Shown in pieces: positions 1 to 13,015 of a DNA stretch of 64,000 bases. Under the pieces are notes generated by a model, which searched no databases, had not been told where the DNA came from, and saw only the letters and a list, made by a program, of their open reading frames with translations. A program made the position numbers and the translations under genes. The stretch covers positions 2,232,001 to 2,296,000 of the forward strand of contig NC_063073.1 of assembly GCF_022605165.1 (NCBI RefSeq). The letters run 5' to 3'. The DNA is from Purpureocillium takamizusanense (Eukaryota > Ascomycota > Sordariomycetes > Hypocreales > Ophiocordycipitaceae). Each line of letters starts with the position of its first letter. Within the stretch, counting starts at the first letter, position 1.

Positions 1-846
1 GCGCCGTTCACCCGAAACCTCCCCGTCAATTCCGGCAGGCGCGATGAGCACGGACGAGGCAGGCAAGCAAGCAAGCAAGAAGGAACCAAGGGACCTGAAA
101 GCAGTCATTGCCGATGGTGACTGCCGTGCCCGCGCATGTGCCGCCGTTCGACGGTACTAGCCGGTAGGTAGGTACCTAGTAGTAGCCCAGTGCTCAGCCT
201 AGTAGTCGATCGATTTCGGTGGCGCCATCCCATCTACCTACTATCGTACTTACTTTGCACATCAAAACTCATCGTCTTATACCTAGACGAGGTACGTAGT
301 TGCCCTAACGGCCAGTCGCAAGTCTCATGCCGACTCGGGCAAGGGCCCAAACTCAAACCCCACGACCCCCCGCTGCCCCGTCCATCGCCGGCGACGACTC
401 TCCCCCCCACGGCGGCTCCGCATCTTCTCCTCTCCAACAAGAGACACGGCATCGGGTGACATCCGCCCTCCATGAAACGGGGTCAGCCTGCCGTCCTGCA
501 GGTGGAGAGGCAGGCGCCTGGCGATGGACGAAACGTGAGATAGATAGATGGCCGCTCGCTCGCTCGCTCCACCGCGGCCACCGACCGATCTCTCGGACGG
601 CCATGTCCGAACGCCGGACGACCGCATGCAGGCGCTTGCTCGCTTGCTTGCGCGATCCGTGATATTGGATCGATGACCTGTATCTGATGGCCCATCTCAC
701 ACGAGACGAGTCTTGTTGCCTCGCACCATTCACTGCAACCCCGTCGAGCCTCATGCTACGATATAAAGTTTTCGACATTGGCGTCTCTCTGAGGCCCCGA
801 GGCTCTGCTGCGAGGCACGTCGTCGTCTCGCGAGCAGCCGTTCGGG
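1..846. other. 5' intergenic region, no gene seen
   Basis: I see no convincing coding sequence here. The short open frames overlap one another on both strands and look like chance frames in GC-rich DNA. The stretch holds short GTA/CTA-rich repeats around 155-190 and ends in the promoter and 5' UTR of the MFS transporter gene. Confidence 0.6.
762..767 (+). promoter_or_regulatory. TATA box of the MFS transporter gene
   Basis: A TATAAA hexamer lies 80 nt upstream of the ATG at 847, a distance typical of fungal core promoters. Assignment is by position and consensus only. Confidence 0.45.
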
Positions 847-2801
847 ATGGCCATCGCAGAGGAGCGAGGCTGCCGCCTTGCCTCCGCCGCCGGGACAGCG
901 TCAACGGATAGCGCCTCGAAGGAGACGGCGCCGTCGTCAAATGCCCTGCTGGCCTCCAGAGTCGTCCCCTTTCTTTCTTTCGACCATGGGGGCAGCGGCG
1001 TGGCCAAGTCTGAAGCCGAGGGCATCCCGCCGCCCATGTCCAAGGCACGCCGTATCGCCCTCGTGGCCACACTGACTGGCGCGGCCTTTTTGAATGTGAA
1101 TCTTCTCTCTCTCAAGAAACGTGACGACTCGTCCACAGCTGACATGGGCTACCTCCAACCGAACAGACTCTATCGAGCCAGAGCGTCGTCATCATTCTGC
1201 CCAGCATCGGAAAGTCTCTCGACATCCCCGAGAACCGCCAGCAGTGGATCGTCTCGTCGTACTCTCTAGCCTTTGGCTGCTTCCTCCTGCTCTGGGGTCG
1301 CGTTGCCGACATCCACGGCAAGCGCCTCGTCTTCATCCTCGGCTCCGCTTGGGTCACCGTCGTCACGGCGGTCAATGCATTTATACCCAACGAGATTGCA
1401 TTCAGCCTGTTCCGTGCGCTTCACGGCCTGGTGAGGAACATGCCCTCCCGTTCGTTGACACGGCGACATCTCACTTACACTGCTTCGTGCGCTAGGGTGC
1501 GGCCGCCAACGTCCCAACCGCAATTGGCATCCTCGGCGTTGTGTTCTCGCCGGGCAAGGCCAAAAATTATGCCTTTAGCTGCTACGGTTCGACTTGCCTT
1601 CCATTATAAAGTGGCGTGCAGTGCTGATAGTCTCCCAACAGCTGCTGGCTCACCCTTGGGCAACGTCTTCGGCAATATCTTCTCTGGCCTCATCACGCAG
1701 TACTCGAACTGGAAATGGGTCTTTGGGGTCTCCGCCATCATGGCAGGGACTACAGCCGTTGCCGGCCTCGTTTTCATCCCCCAAAGTCCCTCACCTAGGA
1801 GTCTTCGGGATCAGAACAGCATCGGACCGGCTCCCATCGGTGCCAAACCATCTATCGACTGGCTAGGCACCTTTCTCATCACCGCCGGACTCCTGGCTCT
1901 CATGTACGCCCTCACCGAGGGCAACGTCGTCGGTTGGGCAGTGCCATGGGTCCCTGTCGTCATCGTGGTCTCTCTTGGCACCATAGTCTTATTTGGCGTC
2001 TGGCAGCGATATCTTGAGCGTCGACAAAGTCTAGATGGGAGCGCCTTGCCGCCTCTTGTCAAAGTCTCCGTCTTCTCCAACGCTCGCTTCACTGCCGCCA
2101 TGGTCGCCACGGGTCTCTTCTTCGCCTCGTTCAACACCTTTATCATCTTCGCTACATACCACTTCCAGAACTACGAAGCGCTGTCTCCGTTGCAGACCGC
2201 GCTGCGATTCGTCCCCCTGGGCGTCGGCGGCGCCTTCGCCAACCTCATCGTCGCCCAGCTGCTCCACCGCGTGCCTGCCCTCTTTCTCCTGCTCTGCGGC
2301 ACAATCGCCGCCTCGTCTTCGTCCCTGCTCTTCGCCGTGCCCATCCCTCCTGGGACCTCGTACTTCTCCTATGGCCTCCCCGCGATGCTTCTCTCCTCCG
2401 TCAGCGCCGACACCGTGTGGCCGTGCCTCACCCTCTTCACCTCGCAGACGCTGCCGCGGGAAGACCAGGCCATCGGCGGCGCCCTCATCAATGCCGTCGG
2501 TCAGCTCGGCCGCGCCCTCGGGCTGGCCATCAGCACCGCCGTCCAGACCGCCGTCATGGCGCGCGCCCGTCACGTCCCGGTCAAGGACGCTGGTGGCATG
2601 GAGGCCCGGGAGCCCACTACCCTCAGCGGTCTCCGCGCCGGCAGCTACATGACCTTCGCCCTTGGGATTGCCTCTGTCGTCGTGGTGGCCGTGTCGTTCC
2701 GGAACATGGGCATCATTGGCAAGGCCCAGTCTACGCCGGCGCGTCAGGCGAGTGGTCACGACATCCGAGACGTTGAGCATGCTCAAGCGACGACGTCGTA
2801 A
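847..2801 (+). CDS. MFS transporter, DHA2-type (ATR1-like) drug/H+ antiporter
   Basis: Predicted plasma-membrane efflux transporter of the 14-TM DHA2 family, close in character to yeast ATR1-type boron/aminotriazole exporters. The substrate cannot be read from sequence. Model: exons 847-1095, 1167-1430, 1496-1586, 1642-2801, giving 587 aa; all splices are GT-AG and keep frame. Residues 1-63 are a hydrophilic cytosolic N-terminus. The first TM segment begins near residue 67 and runs across intron 1. The family signature between TM2 and TM3 is visible (GRVADIHGKR), followed by the conserved stretch GAAANVPTAIGILG and further hydrophobic segments to about residue 560. The start was chosen as the first ATG after the TATA box that gives an in-frame hydrophilic leader. 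The gene converges on the P4-ATPase gene, with 282 nt between stop codons. The alternative label aminotriazole resistance protein would fit equally well. Confidence 0.88.
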
Positions 2802-3083
2802 AAGACGTCGGCTTTCAAGCAGCGTTTTGCATATCTGCGGAATGAGCTCACGACATATGCATGGCGCGCAGGATGGAATGGAATGCATCTCTTGTGTCAT
2901 CATTGTAGCCGGCCTGTCTCTCCGCCATGGCCTGAATTTACAAGGCAACAAACAGTCTAGTCTATCCAAGTCTAACAAGCTCGCAGCCCGACTAAAGTCG
3001 TGTTCTTGTGGGGGGTATCATCGAACGCACAAATGAAGGACAAGAAACGCCCAGCCAGAGGTTATCACCACTGCCCTGGGCGA

Positions 3084-6000
3084 TCAGGCGCGCACCGCCA
3101 CGTCGTCTTCCTCTTCTTCACACTCCGACTCCTCGTCCTTGCCCGCACTCTCCTCCGCCGTCTCCTCATCCCGAGCAAGGAGCCTGAGCCGCGCCCGCAT
3201 GGCAGGGTCCTGCTCCATCTCCTGCCAAAGCTCGAGGTCCCACTCCTCAACGTTATCACTGAGCCGGTGCTTTCGCCACGGCGGCCACTGCCAGAGGCCG
3301 GCAACGAGCAGGCCCCGCTTGGCGGCCTTGCCGCACAGCTCCATGAGCCCCATGAAGCCCAGCACGATGAAGACCGTCGCCCACCATAGCGCGTCGGCCC
3401 CGAAGCCGTTCCTGAAAGTATGGCGGATCGAGTACGGCCCGGACGACGCGCCGAACACGCCGTCGAGAAAGGCGACCCAGGCAAACCAGCCGATAGTCGT
3501 GACGAAGAACGAGGACATGACCAGGGTGGCCTTGTAGTGCGTCTCGAATATACTGTTTCAGTCAGCGTGTCTTCCTTGAGACTTAAAGGCGCAACACGAG
3601 CCACTCACAATAGTTTCCAGTTGATCCACAGGACCCCGATGGTGAACACCAAGGTCCCCAGAGCGTAGATGCCTTCGTCCTTGGCTCCTGGGACGGCGCT
3701 ACCGTACGCGGCCCACACGCTGAACCACACGATGACACCCTCCGTGGCGGCGAGCACCATCCACCGCACGTATTTCCAAAAATTGAGACCCATGTTCCGC
3801 TGCCCGTAGACGTAGAGTTCCGGAACGGCCAGCAGAGTCTCCGCGGAGAGGTCCTGCTCCCAGATGCCCATGCAGATGGTGCACAGGCTGGTGAAGAGCG
3901 TGTTGAAGACCGTGAGACTCGTCGCTTCGTAGAGCGAGGTACCCGTGTATCCATTGTACCTCTGATACGCGGCTTGCGGGAGATAGAAAAACATTTCTTT
4001 CCAAAACGTGCAGAGAATGAACTTGGCGGTTCGCACATAGTTCCACCTACCGTGGACGAGGAGGAGCCGCTGAAGGAAGCGAAATTGAGCGATGGCATAA
4101 TCGGCCACACGGGCGGCTTGGAGGCCCTCTTTGCCCGAGATACCGATGCCGACGTGGCTTGCTTGGATCATGGCCAGATCATTCGCACCGTCGCCAATGG
4201 CCAGCGTCAGGCCCTGTCGGTCCCTGCCCTTGAACCTCCCCAGCTGTGAGCGCACGGTGCGCACTAGGAGTGCTTTTTGTGCCGGCGACGCTCTGCAGCA
4301 TATGACCGAGTCGACGAGAATCATGATGGCATAAAACTTCTCGGATAGCACTTTGGACTTTTCCACAGCCCCCAGAGTTTGGCCATCAATGACAACCACG
4401 CTGTGCGTCGACCCGGCGTGTAGATCTTCTGCAAGAGCCTCCAGTTGACACTCGAGTGGGCGTTTGGTGACGTCGAGGATGAACAGGTCTGAGCTAGGCC
4501 GACAGATGCGAGCAGAGTGCGCGATGTTGATTGCCGTTTCGCGCTTGTCACCCGTGAGCATCCAAATCTTGATGTTCGCGCGACGCAGCCTGTCGATTGT
4601 CTCGGGAACGCCTTTCTGTAGCTTGTCCTCGATGGCAGTGGCGCCTATTAGGTCAAATGACTGCTCAATTATATCGCCAGCAGCCTCAATCAGTTCCTGG
4701 CGGTTATATAAGCTTGTCGTAGCGTCATCATATGCCTTTTTCCAGGTGCGATACTCGTGATCGGAAACAAATTTCTGCGCATACAGCAGCGTTCGCAGAC
4801 CCTCCGTTGCGAAGTCGTCCAGGTGCTTGAAGCATTGAGTGAACACTTCCGAATCGTCGCTGATGGAAGGATCGTCGAGGAAGTCGAAGCGGTCAGGTAC
4901 TGGTAAGTGATAGTTGGCTGGAGCGTTGAGATACTGATTTCTGGACACATCAAACGAGACCCCACGGGGAGATGAGACGGAAACCCGTGGTCGGTCATCT
5001 GATGCGCGCCCGAGCTTGTGAATCTCGAACGACCTGCTCCTATCGGCAGCCGGGCGTCGACTCAAGCTCCGCTCCCGGCGCACAGTTGGGTTTCGCCGCA
5101 TGGTGAGGCTGGGCCTGCCACCGAAGCTGTTCCGCGGTTCCATCTGCTCACTGCGCCGAAGCATCTCGCGCTCGAGATCAGCGCTTTGTCGGACCTCGGT
5201 GGCCTTCTGCATTGCCAACGAGGATAGTTTGAGGCGCGGGAGTATCGCCGAGTCGGCACCTTTGCAGATGACACACACACGCCCGTCAGGGTAGCGGACC
5301 ACGATGGACATTCGTTTTCGTGCGCTGCTGAATTCAATGACATCGAGTATCTCAAAGGTCATCTTCTCGATCATCCCGTTAGGCTGTGGTACTTGGAGAG
5401 TAATGCGCTTCGAGTTGCGGTGAATGACTGAATAACCCAGCTCCTGTGCAGCGCGAACGAGTGCGAGCTCATCAGGCGACGAGGCCTGAAATTCTGTCTT
5501 GCCATCGCGCACTTCAGGCAGACAGGTATGGCAAAGGGCGACGGCAAGAAGATAATCTCTAGCTTTTCTAGAGAATGCCGAGTATGGGCGCAGGCGGATA
5601 TATTCGAGGAGATCTGATGTATTGACCTCAGGTTGAATGTGGTCAGGGCGACCCGTGGAGCGCCAGTGCGATGACGACCGCCTTCCCGTGGAGTAAGCCG
5701 GTGACATGGGTGTCACAGCTGCTTCAGGTTCATCCTCGGGGATGACGATACTGAGGGGCTCAGCCTTGTGCACTGACTGTTTCCTGACAAAGTACCCTCC
5801 TGCCTCTGAAACCGGCTCGGGAGATACGGCGGGCTCGGCAGGCTCTAGATCCATCTCATGGAGCCAAACGGTGCCGGCGACGCTGATCTTTCGAAACTTC
5901 ATGACATTGTCCGTCAAAGTACCCGTCTTATCCGAAAAGATATAGCCCACCTGGCCCAGGTTCTCAAGGATGGTGTTGGTATTGCATCGCGCAGGCGTGT

Positions 6001-7447
6001 CCGTCTCCTCGTCGTACATGCCGACGTCGGAGTTCAGCAGCAGAAGTTGTCCAATCTTGACAATTTCTAAGCTGATGTACAACGCCAGCGGCACGACGTT
6101 GTTGAACATGATGATAAATGCGATGATGATCTCGTGGAACGGCACGGTAGCGTCTCGAAGGTACCAAGCATGGTGCTCGTATGCCTTCTTCCAATGGATG
6201 TAACCCATGGAAACGCCAACAGAGAGGATGATGACGTAGGCGGCCAGTGTGAGAACGATGATGTTGTTGACCTTTTCGAGCGCAGGACGCTTGGCTCGCG
6301 GATGCTGATTCGAGTTCATGCGAACCTTGCACTCCTCTCCCGTGTTGATGACGACACCAATGGCACAGGTGGTGTTGCGCAACACGCTGCCGCGGTAGAC
6401 GACCTCGTTTAGCGTCAACGGAACAGCCTTGCCGTTGATGGTGACGCGACCATCGAAGTTGAACAGCTCCGGATTGGGGTCTTCAACGACGAATTCTGCC
6501 TGACACGCGGCGATGCCTTTAATGGTGTCGCAGTCCTCGAAGCCGTGTGCCACCTGCTTCGACTTGAGGTTCGTCTCGCCGTCGAGTGCCATTGTGTCGA
6601 TATATGCCATGCCATTTTCGCCATCACTGTGCAGGAGGATGAGGTCGGCAGGCACGGGCTCGTCGCGCGACAGTCGCACCACATCACCAACTTTGACATT
6701 GCTCCATCTGGTGGGCACCCATCGAACGTTTTTAAATTCTTCGTCAGCAATCGGTCTCGGCTCAGCGGTTGTCTTTGTCCGAAAAGGGTTCCATCGATCC
6801 CAAGGGCGCTCCGGCTTTGGCTTGCCCGTAAATTGGTCCTCACGGCCAAGGACAGTTGCGAAATTGGCATTCTCGACTTTGTCTAAACGATGGCGTCGGT
6901 AGTCGTCGTACCCTTCCTTGACAATGGTCAAACAGACGAAAAATAGCAGTGGTAGAATAGTTGTGTAAGAGCCAGTCGTCGAGAGTCCGGGTATCTAGAA
7001 GTCCAGGTCAACAGGGGCGAGCCGGAAGACACCACTACCAGGGAGAGCACGTACCATCTGAGGAACACCAACACAGAGAAAGTAGAAGTTGCCCACACGG
7101 GAGAATTGAAAGATTAATTGCTTCGGAATAAAGTCCCAAATCGTGTAGCGAGAGGTGCGGACATTGTTGGAGATGTAGGCGTGGCCTCGACGGGTGTCAA
7201 TCAAGGGTTTGTCGTGCTCAATAGCTAGAGGAATGGCGCGGCCATCTTTGGAGGCCTGGATGTGCTTTTGTCGAAGAATCAACTCCACAACAGTCGCCTG
7301 GTACAGCGCAACAGCAGCATCTTTGAGCCGGCGCTGAAGAGGCACCCTGGATCTAGAGGCATTGTTGTATTTGGCAGGCGGAAACACCGGGCTCGCAAAG
7401 TCGTGGGCGGCTCGCTTCTCCGTTGTGGCGAGGTCGCTGTCGGACAT
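3084..7447 (-). CDS. P4-type phospholipid-translocating ATPase (flippase), Dnf3-like
   Basis: Predicted aminophospholipid flippase that moves lipids from the exoplasmic to the cytosolic leaflet of Golgi, endosomal or plasma membranes. Model on the minus strand: exons 7447-7055, 6994-3609, 3552-3084, giving 1415 aa. Visible P4 hallmarks in order: the cytosolic N-terminal segment with YTIWDFIPKQL before TM1, the actuator motif DGET at about residues 269-272, the phosphorylation motif SDKTGTLT with the aspartate near residue 486, the nucleotide-binding domain (SSPDELALV, KGAD, TGDKRETA), the hinge GDGAND near residues 1065-1070, and TM5-TM10. The C-terminus is an acidic Glu/Asp-rich tail of about 30 residues. 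A Ser/Pro-rich insertion of about 80 residues follows the phosphorylation site. The sequence around the last TMs (YGQRNMGLN) favours the Dnf3/DnfD class over Drs2, Dnf1/2 or Neo1, but this subclass call needs a phylogeny. An in-frame ATG-less extension to 7525 also exists upstream of the chosen start. Confidence 0.92.
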
Positions 7448-9747
7448 GTCGAAAGACGGATAGTCTAAACGAGAGAACGCCGTGCTCGAGAACAGACGGA
7501 CATGAAGCAAAACCCGGAGGAACAAGAAGCTGAAGGAATAAAAAGACGAAAGGTCGAGCGAGCGTCAATGCGCTTCAATCGTTGGCGTTGTGCTCGGTCA
7601 TGCCAGAGAAGTGCACAGGCACGTCGCTACGGCCGCCAACAGTCAATTGCAGTCCGATGTATGTGCGACGGATGCGGCAAGCAGCGCTGGAGATGGTGGT
7701 GAGCAGGTGTAGGCCTACTAGGGCGGGTGTCTCGGGGCGCGATGTGAAACTAGTGTCACTGTTTGCGACGTGCTGTTCTTGTTGGGTTGCGGTTTCGACG
7801 AATGCGAGAGAAGTAGCGAACGAGTGACGAAGAGAAGACACGATGCGGCAATTGACAACGGCGACTCGAATTGGAAGAGAATGATGGGCGAAGAAGAAGA
7901 CGAGGAGGGGAAAGCTGTCAATTGGAGCGCGACTCGCCAGATCGGCAGGAGTTGGGTCGAGGGCGGTGCAAGTAGCCATCCACTAGGTGGCAGTGACCAG
8001 TGATGGCGAGGGCCACTGGAGGCTGGCGCCGCTGAAATCGATGGTTGGCTGCGATCGCGGCAGCGCCAGGCAATGAATCAGCGGGGCCAATCAATGCGGC
8101 AGCCCCCGCCGTTGGTGGATGCCCGCCCTGGGTGCCAGTGCGGGTGGTCGCAAAACTGGATGGAACCCGGCTGGAGGCGACGGGCCAGCGCCGCCAGGGG
8201 GTGATGGGGGTGCATCTCAGCCGAGGCGGCATGGGCGGCGTGGCGGGTGCAGGGGGGGGCATGGGATATGGCAGTGAGCAAGATGGCGGGGGGGGCGACT
8301 CCGCTGGGGAACTGGCAGCGGAGGTTCTCTCCCCAGGCGGCTTGCTGCAGTTGGGCTTCCGATGCCCACTGAGGGAGACTGTTGGCGGGCGAGTCACGCC
8401 ACGTGGAGGGCGTGTTCGCGCCTTCCGGTGCGAGCGCCGACGTCAAGGGGAGGCGGTCCATTGCGGCTGCCCCGAGCCAGTTTGTCCTTCCCTTTCGGAC
8501 TTCGTTGATCCATTGTGCGTGTGTGTACGAAGTACAGTACATGCGTGTGCGCGCATGACAGGCAGGTGCGACGCACGCCGGCTCAGATATCCCGGGACAT
8601 GTCGACCCGAGGGCTGTGCCACGTCTGCCGCCCTCCCGCGGCGGCTCCATCTCTACATGAGATGAGGTATCTCGTATGGGCAGGAGACAGAGCAGCCAAC
8701 GAGACACAAAATCATTGTCAACGAGCGACAGCCATCTTGCTGCGACGCGACCTGGTTGGTGTCTGACCCGGCTGTGCCGCGATTTACTTCGTACGGCCTT
8801 ACTGATACGAAGCATTAAATTGGATCTGTACGACAGAGGCCCACGAGCCGCGTCAGGTCCAACCAAGCCAACCGCAAACAAAAGCAGCAAGAGACACCAC
8901 CACAGCCTGGCGGTGGCGACTGATCAACCGCGCCTGCTAAGAATAAAATAGGGGATGATAAGGAGAAAGGAGGGGCGAGGATACGAGTCTCTCGTACATG
9001 TGTACCCAAGTACCCACAAGAGCCACTACTACCACCACTACAAACCTGTTCTAGTACCACCATCATTGCCAGATTGCCTTGCTTGCAGCACCACAAGAGG
9101 CGCTCCCGCACTCCACCTCGTCCATTGCAAGGTAATAAAAGTAACGTATTCACGGATGGCTTCTCTTGCGCTTAAAAATCTCCCGCATTGCTTGCCTGTC
9201 TGCACTCGCCGCCGCCGACCGACCCTCCGCTCGCGCCGCTTCAAGCAAAAAGGCTTGCCACCGTGCCTCCAAAGCACTGCACCACATATTCCTGGCATCC
9301 AGGGCGGATGGATGATGAGTGAGTGGTGGCTTGCACGCACAGTACGAAGTACAAAGTCGGCACATACCCGCCGGGCCTCATCAGCTTGCCAAACCTTCAA
9401 TTGCCAACCTCCACCACCATCCGCGCAAGCCACGCCAGCCAGGCGAGCCATGTCCATGATGCAGGTACAGGGCGATGTGCATTCGGTCCTTAGGTGCACA
9501 TGGCAGACCTGCGAGAAGCCAGCCGCCTGCAATGCACCCGGTGCCTCACTGACCAACGCTTCCAGCGTCGCAATATTACTACCATGTGGTATCATGTCTA
9601 AAACCGCGTCTCAATGAGCATCCGAAAACTCCACAAGTCGCGCCGTCCCATTCGCACCGCCCCTTTTACCCCGTGCTGTCTCTCCTCGTGGACACCCACG
9701 GCGTGTACAAAGCACCAGTGAAAGACGGCGTCCTCCCTCCTTGGCGA
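7448..9747. other. Intergenic region, no supported gene
   Basis: This 2.3 kb stretch separates the P4-ATPase start from the asparaginase 3' end. Long open frames exist on both strands (for example 8078-8890 minus and 8955-9617 plus), but they overlap each other and show no recognisable domain or splice structure. Two exact copies of the 11-mer GTACGAAGTAC lie here (8525 and 9342). The first few hundred bases are probably the flippase promoter and 5' UTR. Confidence 0.5.
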
Positions 9748-11043
9748 CTACAAAATTCGCCATTCGCGAATCCTCGACTCGGTGACCGCAGCTCCTGGCC
9801 GATTGCCTTCGAAAAGATCGCGGATGGACGCCGCGTCGAGACCAGCCGCGAGTGCGAGCTGAAGCTGGATACGGCACTTGTGCGGATCCAAAAAGCCGCC
9901 GCCAATGCACGAGTCCCCCAAGCCGTAATTGGACGTGCCTCCGACGAAACCACACGCGGTGCGGCGACTTGCCACCACGGGCACCGCCTTGCCCTTCTTC
10001 TCAACAAAGGCCATGATCCTCTTGCCGTCCTCGGTGTTCCAGCATCCCGTTCCCATGCCTGCAAGTACGATGCCGCCCGCGCCTTGGTCGATGGCTGCCT
10101 TGAACAAGCCAGACCGTAAACCCAAGTGGCCGTACAAGATATCGACGTCCGGCAGACCTGCTGCCGGGTTGCAGCGCGTGACGTTGAAGTAGTTGTGGCT
10201 CAGTGGTCGGCAAGGCGGATAGTAAAAGACAGGCTGTGAGTTGACAAAGACTCCCAGGTAGCCTTGCTCGGTTGCTTTGAAACTGTCGAGCGAGTTGGCG
10301 TTGGTCTTGGTCGTGAATCTCGGCGCGCAGATGCGGTCGTTGAGCACGATCATGACGCCCCTTTTCTTCGCGCAACGATCTGCAGCTAGGTTAACGCCGC
10401 AGAGCAGATTCATCGGCCCGTCGGCACTGTGGGCGGTGGCGGGCCGCATCGCACCAACCAACACGACGGGCTTTTCCGACTGTATCGTCAGCTCGAGGAA
10501 GAAGGCCGTCTCCTCGATGGTATCGGTCCCGTGCGTGACAACCACGCCCTGGCAGTCTCCGTCGAGTTCCCTCTGGATACGCTGGGCCATGCGCAGCAGC
10601 TGGGCAGACGTGATGTCTGGGCTTCCCACATTGACAAGCTGCTCGCTTCGCAACTGTGCTGCTTGGCCGAGCTCCGGCACGTCCCTGATCAGGGCATCGA
10701 CGGTCAGCACCGCAGGCGCGTATCCTGTCGTTTGGCACGCATTGGTGGCCGATCCAGCGATGGTCCCACCTGTGCCGAATATGGTCACCTTGGGGCGCGG
10801 CATGGCTGTCAAGACGGATAGATGCGGGTCGGGGACCTCGTTGGGATATACGGGCGCGAATGCCGGCGACTGGTGACAACACGCAGTGTGCAGAAAGGAG
10901 GTGAAGTGTCTCTCGGAGCTTCTGGCATTCAACTGAAGACGTGCTCGGCTCGACACCTTTGGTAAACACCTCGACGACGGTCCGGACAATGAGAGGCCCA
11001 AGGTACAGCGGAACCGCAACTGTCGAAGGCTTAACAAGGCCAT
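9748..11043 (-). CDS. L-asparaginase (type II family)
   Basis: Hydrolyses L-asparagine to aspartate and ammonia. The frame is uninterrupted and gives 431 aa from the ATG at 11043. The family core starts at an internal Met (residue 81, codon at 10803). It shows the first catalytic motif GTGGTIAGSA with the nucleophilic Thr near residue 94, the conserved tyrosine in TTGYAP, the second motif THGTDTIEET with the Thr-Asp pair near 173-174, AMRPATAHSADGP, and the lysine in TKTNANS. All expected active-site positions are therefore present. The 80 residues before Met81 are rich in Arg, Ser and Leu, with almost no acidic residues in the first 50. They could be a mitochondrial presequence or simply translated 5' leader. 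Starting at 10803 would give a 351-residue protein of normal family length. No intron is needed. Confidence 0.9.
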   Translation of the reverse strand: MALLSLRQLRFRCTLGLSLSGPSSRCLPKVSSRARLQLNARSSERHFTSFLHTACCHQSPAFAPVYPNEVPDPHLSVLTAMPRPKVTIFGTGGTIAGSATNACQTTGYAPAVLTVDALIRDVPELGQAAQLRSEQLVNVGSPDITSAQLLRMAQRIQRELDGDCQGVVVTHGTDTIEETAFFLELTIQSEKPVVLVGAMRPATAHSADGPMNLLCGVNLAADRCAKKRGVMIVLNDRICAPRFTTKTNANSLDSFKATEQGYLGVFVNSQPVFYYPPCRPLSHNYFNVTRCNPAAGLPDVDILYGHLGLRSGLFKAAIDQGAGGIVLAGMGTGCWNTEDGKRIMAFVEKKGKAVPVVASRRTACGFVGGTSNYGLGDSCIGGGFLDPHKCRIQLQLALAAGLDAASIRDLFEGNRPGAAVTESRIREWRIL

Positions 11044-13015
11044 GGTTGCCTCGCCGCCGTCCCCCTTTGGTTGCCTCTGTTTGCTGGACCTGAGCGTCAC
11101 AGCGACATCCTTGAGAAGGCCTCACCCGGGGCTGTTGTACTCGGTCAGTAGATCCGGTCCTGTGGGTCGAATCTACTCTGCCACCGGGGAACCGGAGCGG
11201 TTCGCTCTATCTTGGGTGAACCGTGCGTCCGGGTCGCTGATGAGACGCCAGTGCACTTTAACTCGTAGGCGCACACAAGCCACGGGATCGCTTTCTGCAA
11301 GATGTTTGTCGGACCTCTAGTCTGCTGTCACTGCGAGTGCGATTGGGAACCTTGGAGGTGTTGGTGCGTGCTCAACACGGGTTCTCGAAGTCGTTTCGAA
11401 GACGCCCGATATGACAAGTCTCCTTCCCCAACCGCCGGCGGTAACTTAGCCTCGACTTTCTACCAGCCATATTTTTAGGCACTGCCGGGCGCAGAAGAAG
11501 GTGCCAGATGCGCCTCGCAGAGGGCGGTGTCGTCACCGCACAGTCCAGAGAGCGGCACCTCGTCCCGGAGTCCGGGCATCCATGTCCTCTCGCCCGCTGG
11601 CTGTTGGATGGATGGATGGGAGGGCCACCTCGATGCGCAACGGCGCCAGCTCACTCGCCTCGCACATGCGCCGCCGCCGGTGCCGCCACCATCGTCGCCG
11701 CCGACCATGGCGCGCACATGCACATGGGCGCACACGCACGCGGCCCAAGGGCAACGGACAACTTGAGAGACAAAGACAGAAACAGAGTGACGGGGCGCGA
11801 AAACCGACAACGACGGGCTTGGAAAAGAGGCCCAGCGGCGCCACGGGCCCCGGGCAGGATGTGTAACAGCTGGGCTGTCGGAAGGGCAGCCCGTCGCTCC
11901 AAAAGTAAACGCGGTCGACACTCATTGGCTACGGTTGTCGTGTCTGTGCAACCCAGCAATCGTCGCGCAGAAGCAAGGCAAATTATTCTTTTACACAACA
12001 GTTTCACCGGGGTCGGTGGCCCCAGAGAGCCCGCACCAGGCCACCGTGCGAAGCAAGAGATGTCATGCGACGTAGGCTATCCCCCTCCCTTGCCTGGCGG
12101 TGCGTGTACCTCGAAGAGCCCTTTTGAGCGCGCGTGACTGCGGCAAGTGTCCATCCGCGGCCAGGCGCGTTGGTCACGGCGCCGCAAGTCAGGGCCATGA
12201 AGAGTCTCTTGGTGGCTTGCTCAGGGCGGACGGGCGGCCCCCGTGTATCCGACTCCCTTACCCTTGTTCCGTCCATACGTCGGAGCGGAAGAGCCTGTTA
12301 TCAGCATGAAAATCACGTCTTTCTCATGCACGACGGAGATGGTCCGGCTTATATGTGTGCTCCGTGCCGTGCTGCGGCTCCCCAAGCAGGGAGTGGTAGA
12401 CGCAGTGCTGCGCATCCTTGCAAAAGAACATGGTCTGCCGGCATGTCCAGAGTTGCTCCATGCCCAAAGACGGGAATCGTGGCGAAGAAGGCGGCGGCGG
12501 CGGAGGCGCAGGGCTGCGAGGTCGACGGCCGCACCGGAAGCATCCGGGCGACAGGGAACCCACGTGAACGAGGCACGGCAACAAGTGTTGCTTCGGCGCC
12601 GCCTTTGACCCTGCAGGTGAGCTGCCTGGACAATACATACAATATGTAGTACTGTATATGCATGTAGGTACTGTACATACATACCACTACACACCCCCTG
12701 CTCCGGTCTGCCCTGTGCTGCCCTACCATCTGCCCGGGAACGAGCGGGCGCGCCACCATCTGCCGAAGCAGGGGGAGTTCGGCCGTGCCAGGGGGTCGCA
12801 GTCGATACATATACTACATGGAGAATTCGGTACAGCACTCTGCAGATGGACCAGGCCCCGATGGCACGTCATGTAGTAGTAATTGTAGCGGAAGCGGAAG
12901 CGGCAGCGGCAGGAATAGTATATGAACGAAAGTGATCACTTCGTGTTTGATGCCTACTGTACGTGACTGAACACGAGGGAGGGGGGGTGCGGGCGAGGGC
13001 GGGGGCGGTACCTAG

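Noticed and set aside
1096..1586. Apparent frame breaks in the MFS gene suggesting a pseudogene
   Set aside because: All breaks are explained by three GT-AG introns (1096-1166, 1431-1495, 1587-1641) that restore a continuous family-like protein.
2031..2978. 315-codon minus-strand frame opposite the MFS transporter
   Set aside because: Antisense to TM segments of a clearly conserved transporter; the product is Arg/Gly/Glu-rich noise.
8078..9617. Long overlapping frames in the P4-ATPase/asparaginase spacer (minus 8078-8890, plus 8955-9617, minus 9038-9595)
   Set aside because: They overlap on opposite strands, are Arg/Ser/Pro-rich and show neither domains nor splice structure; probably chance frames in GC-rich DNA.
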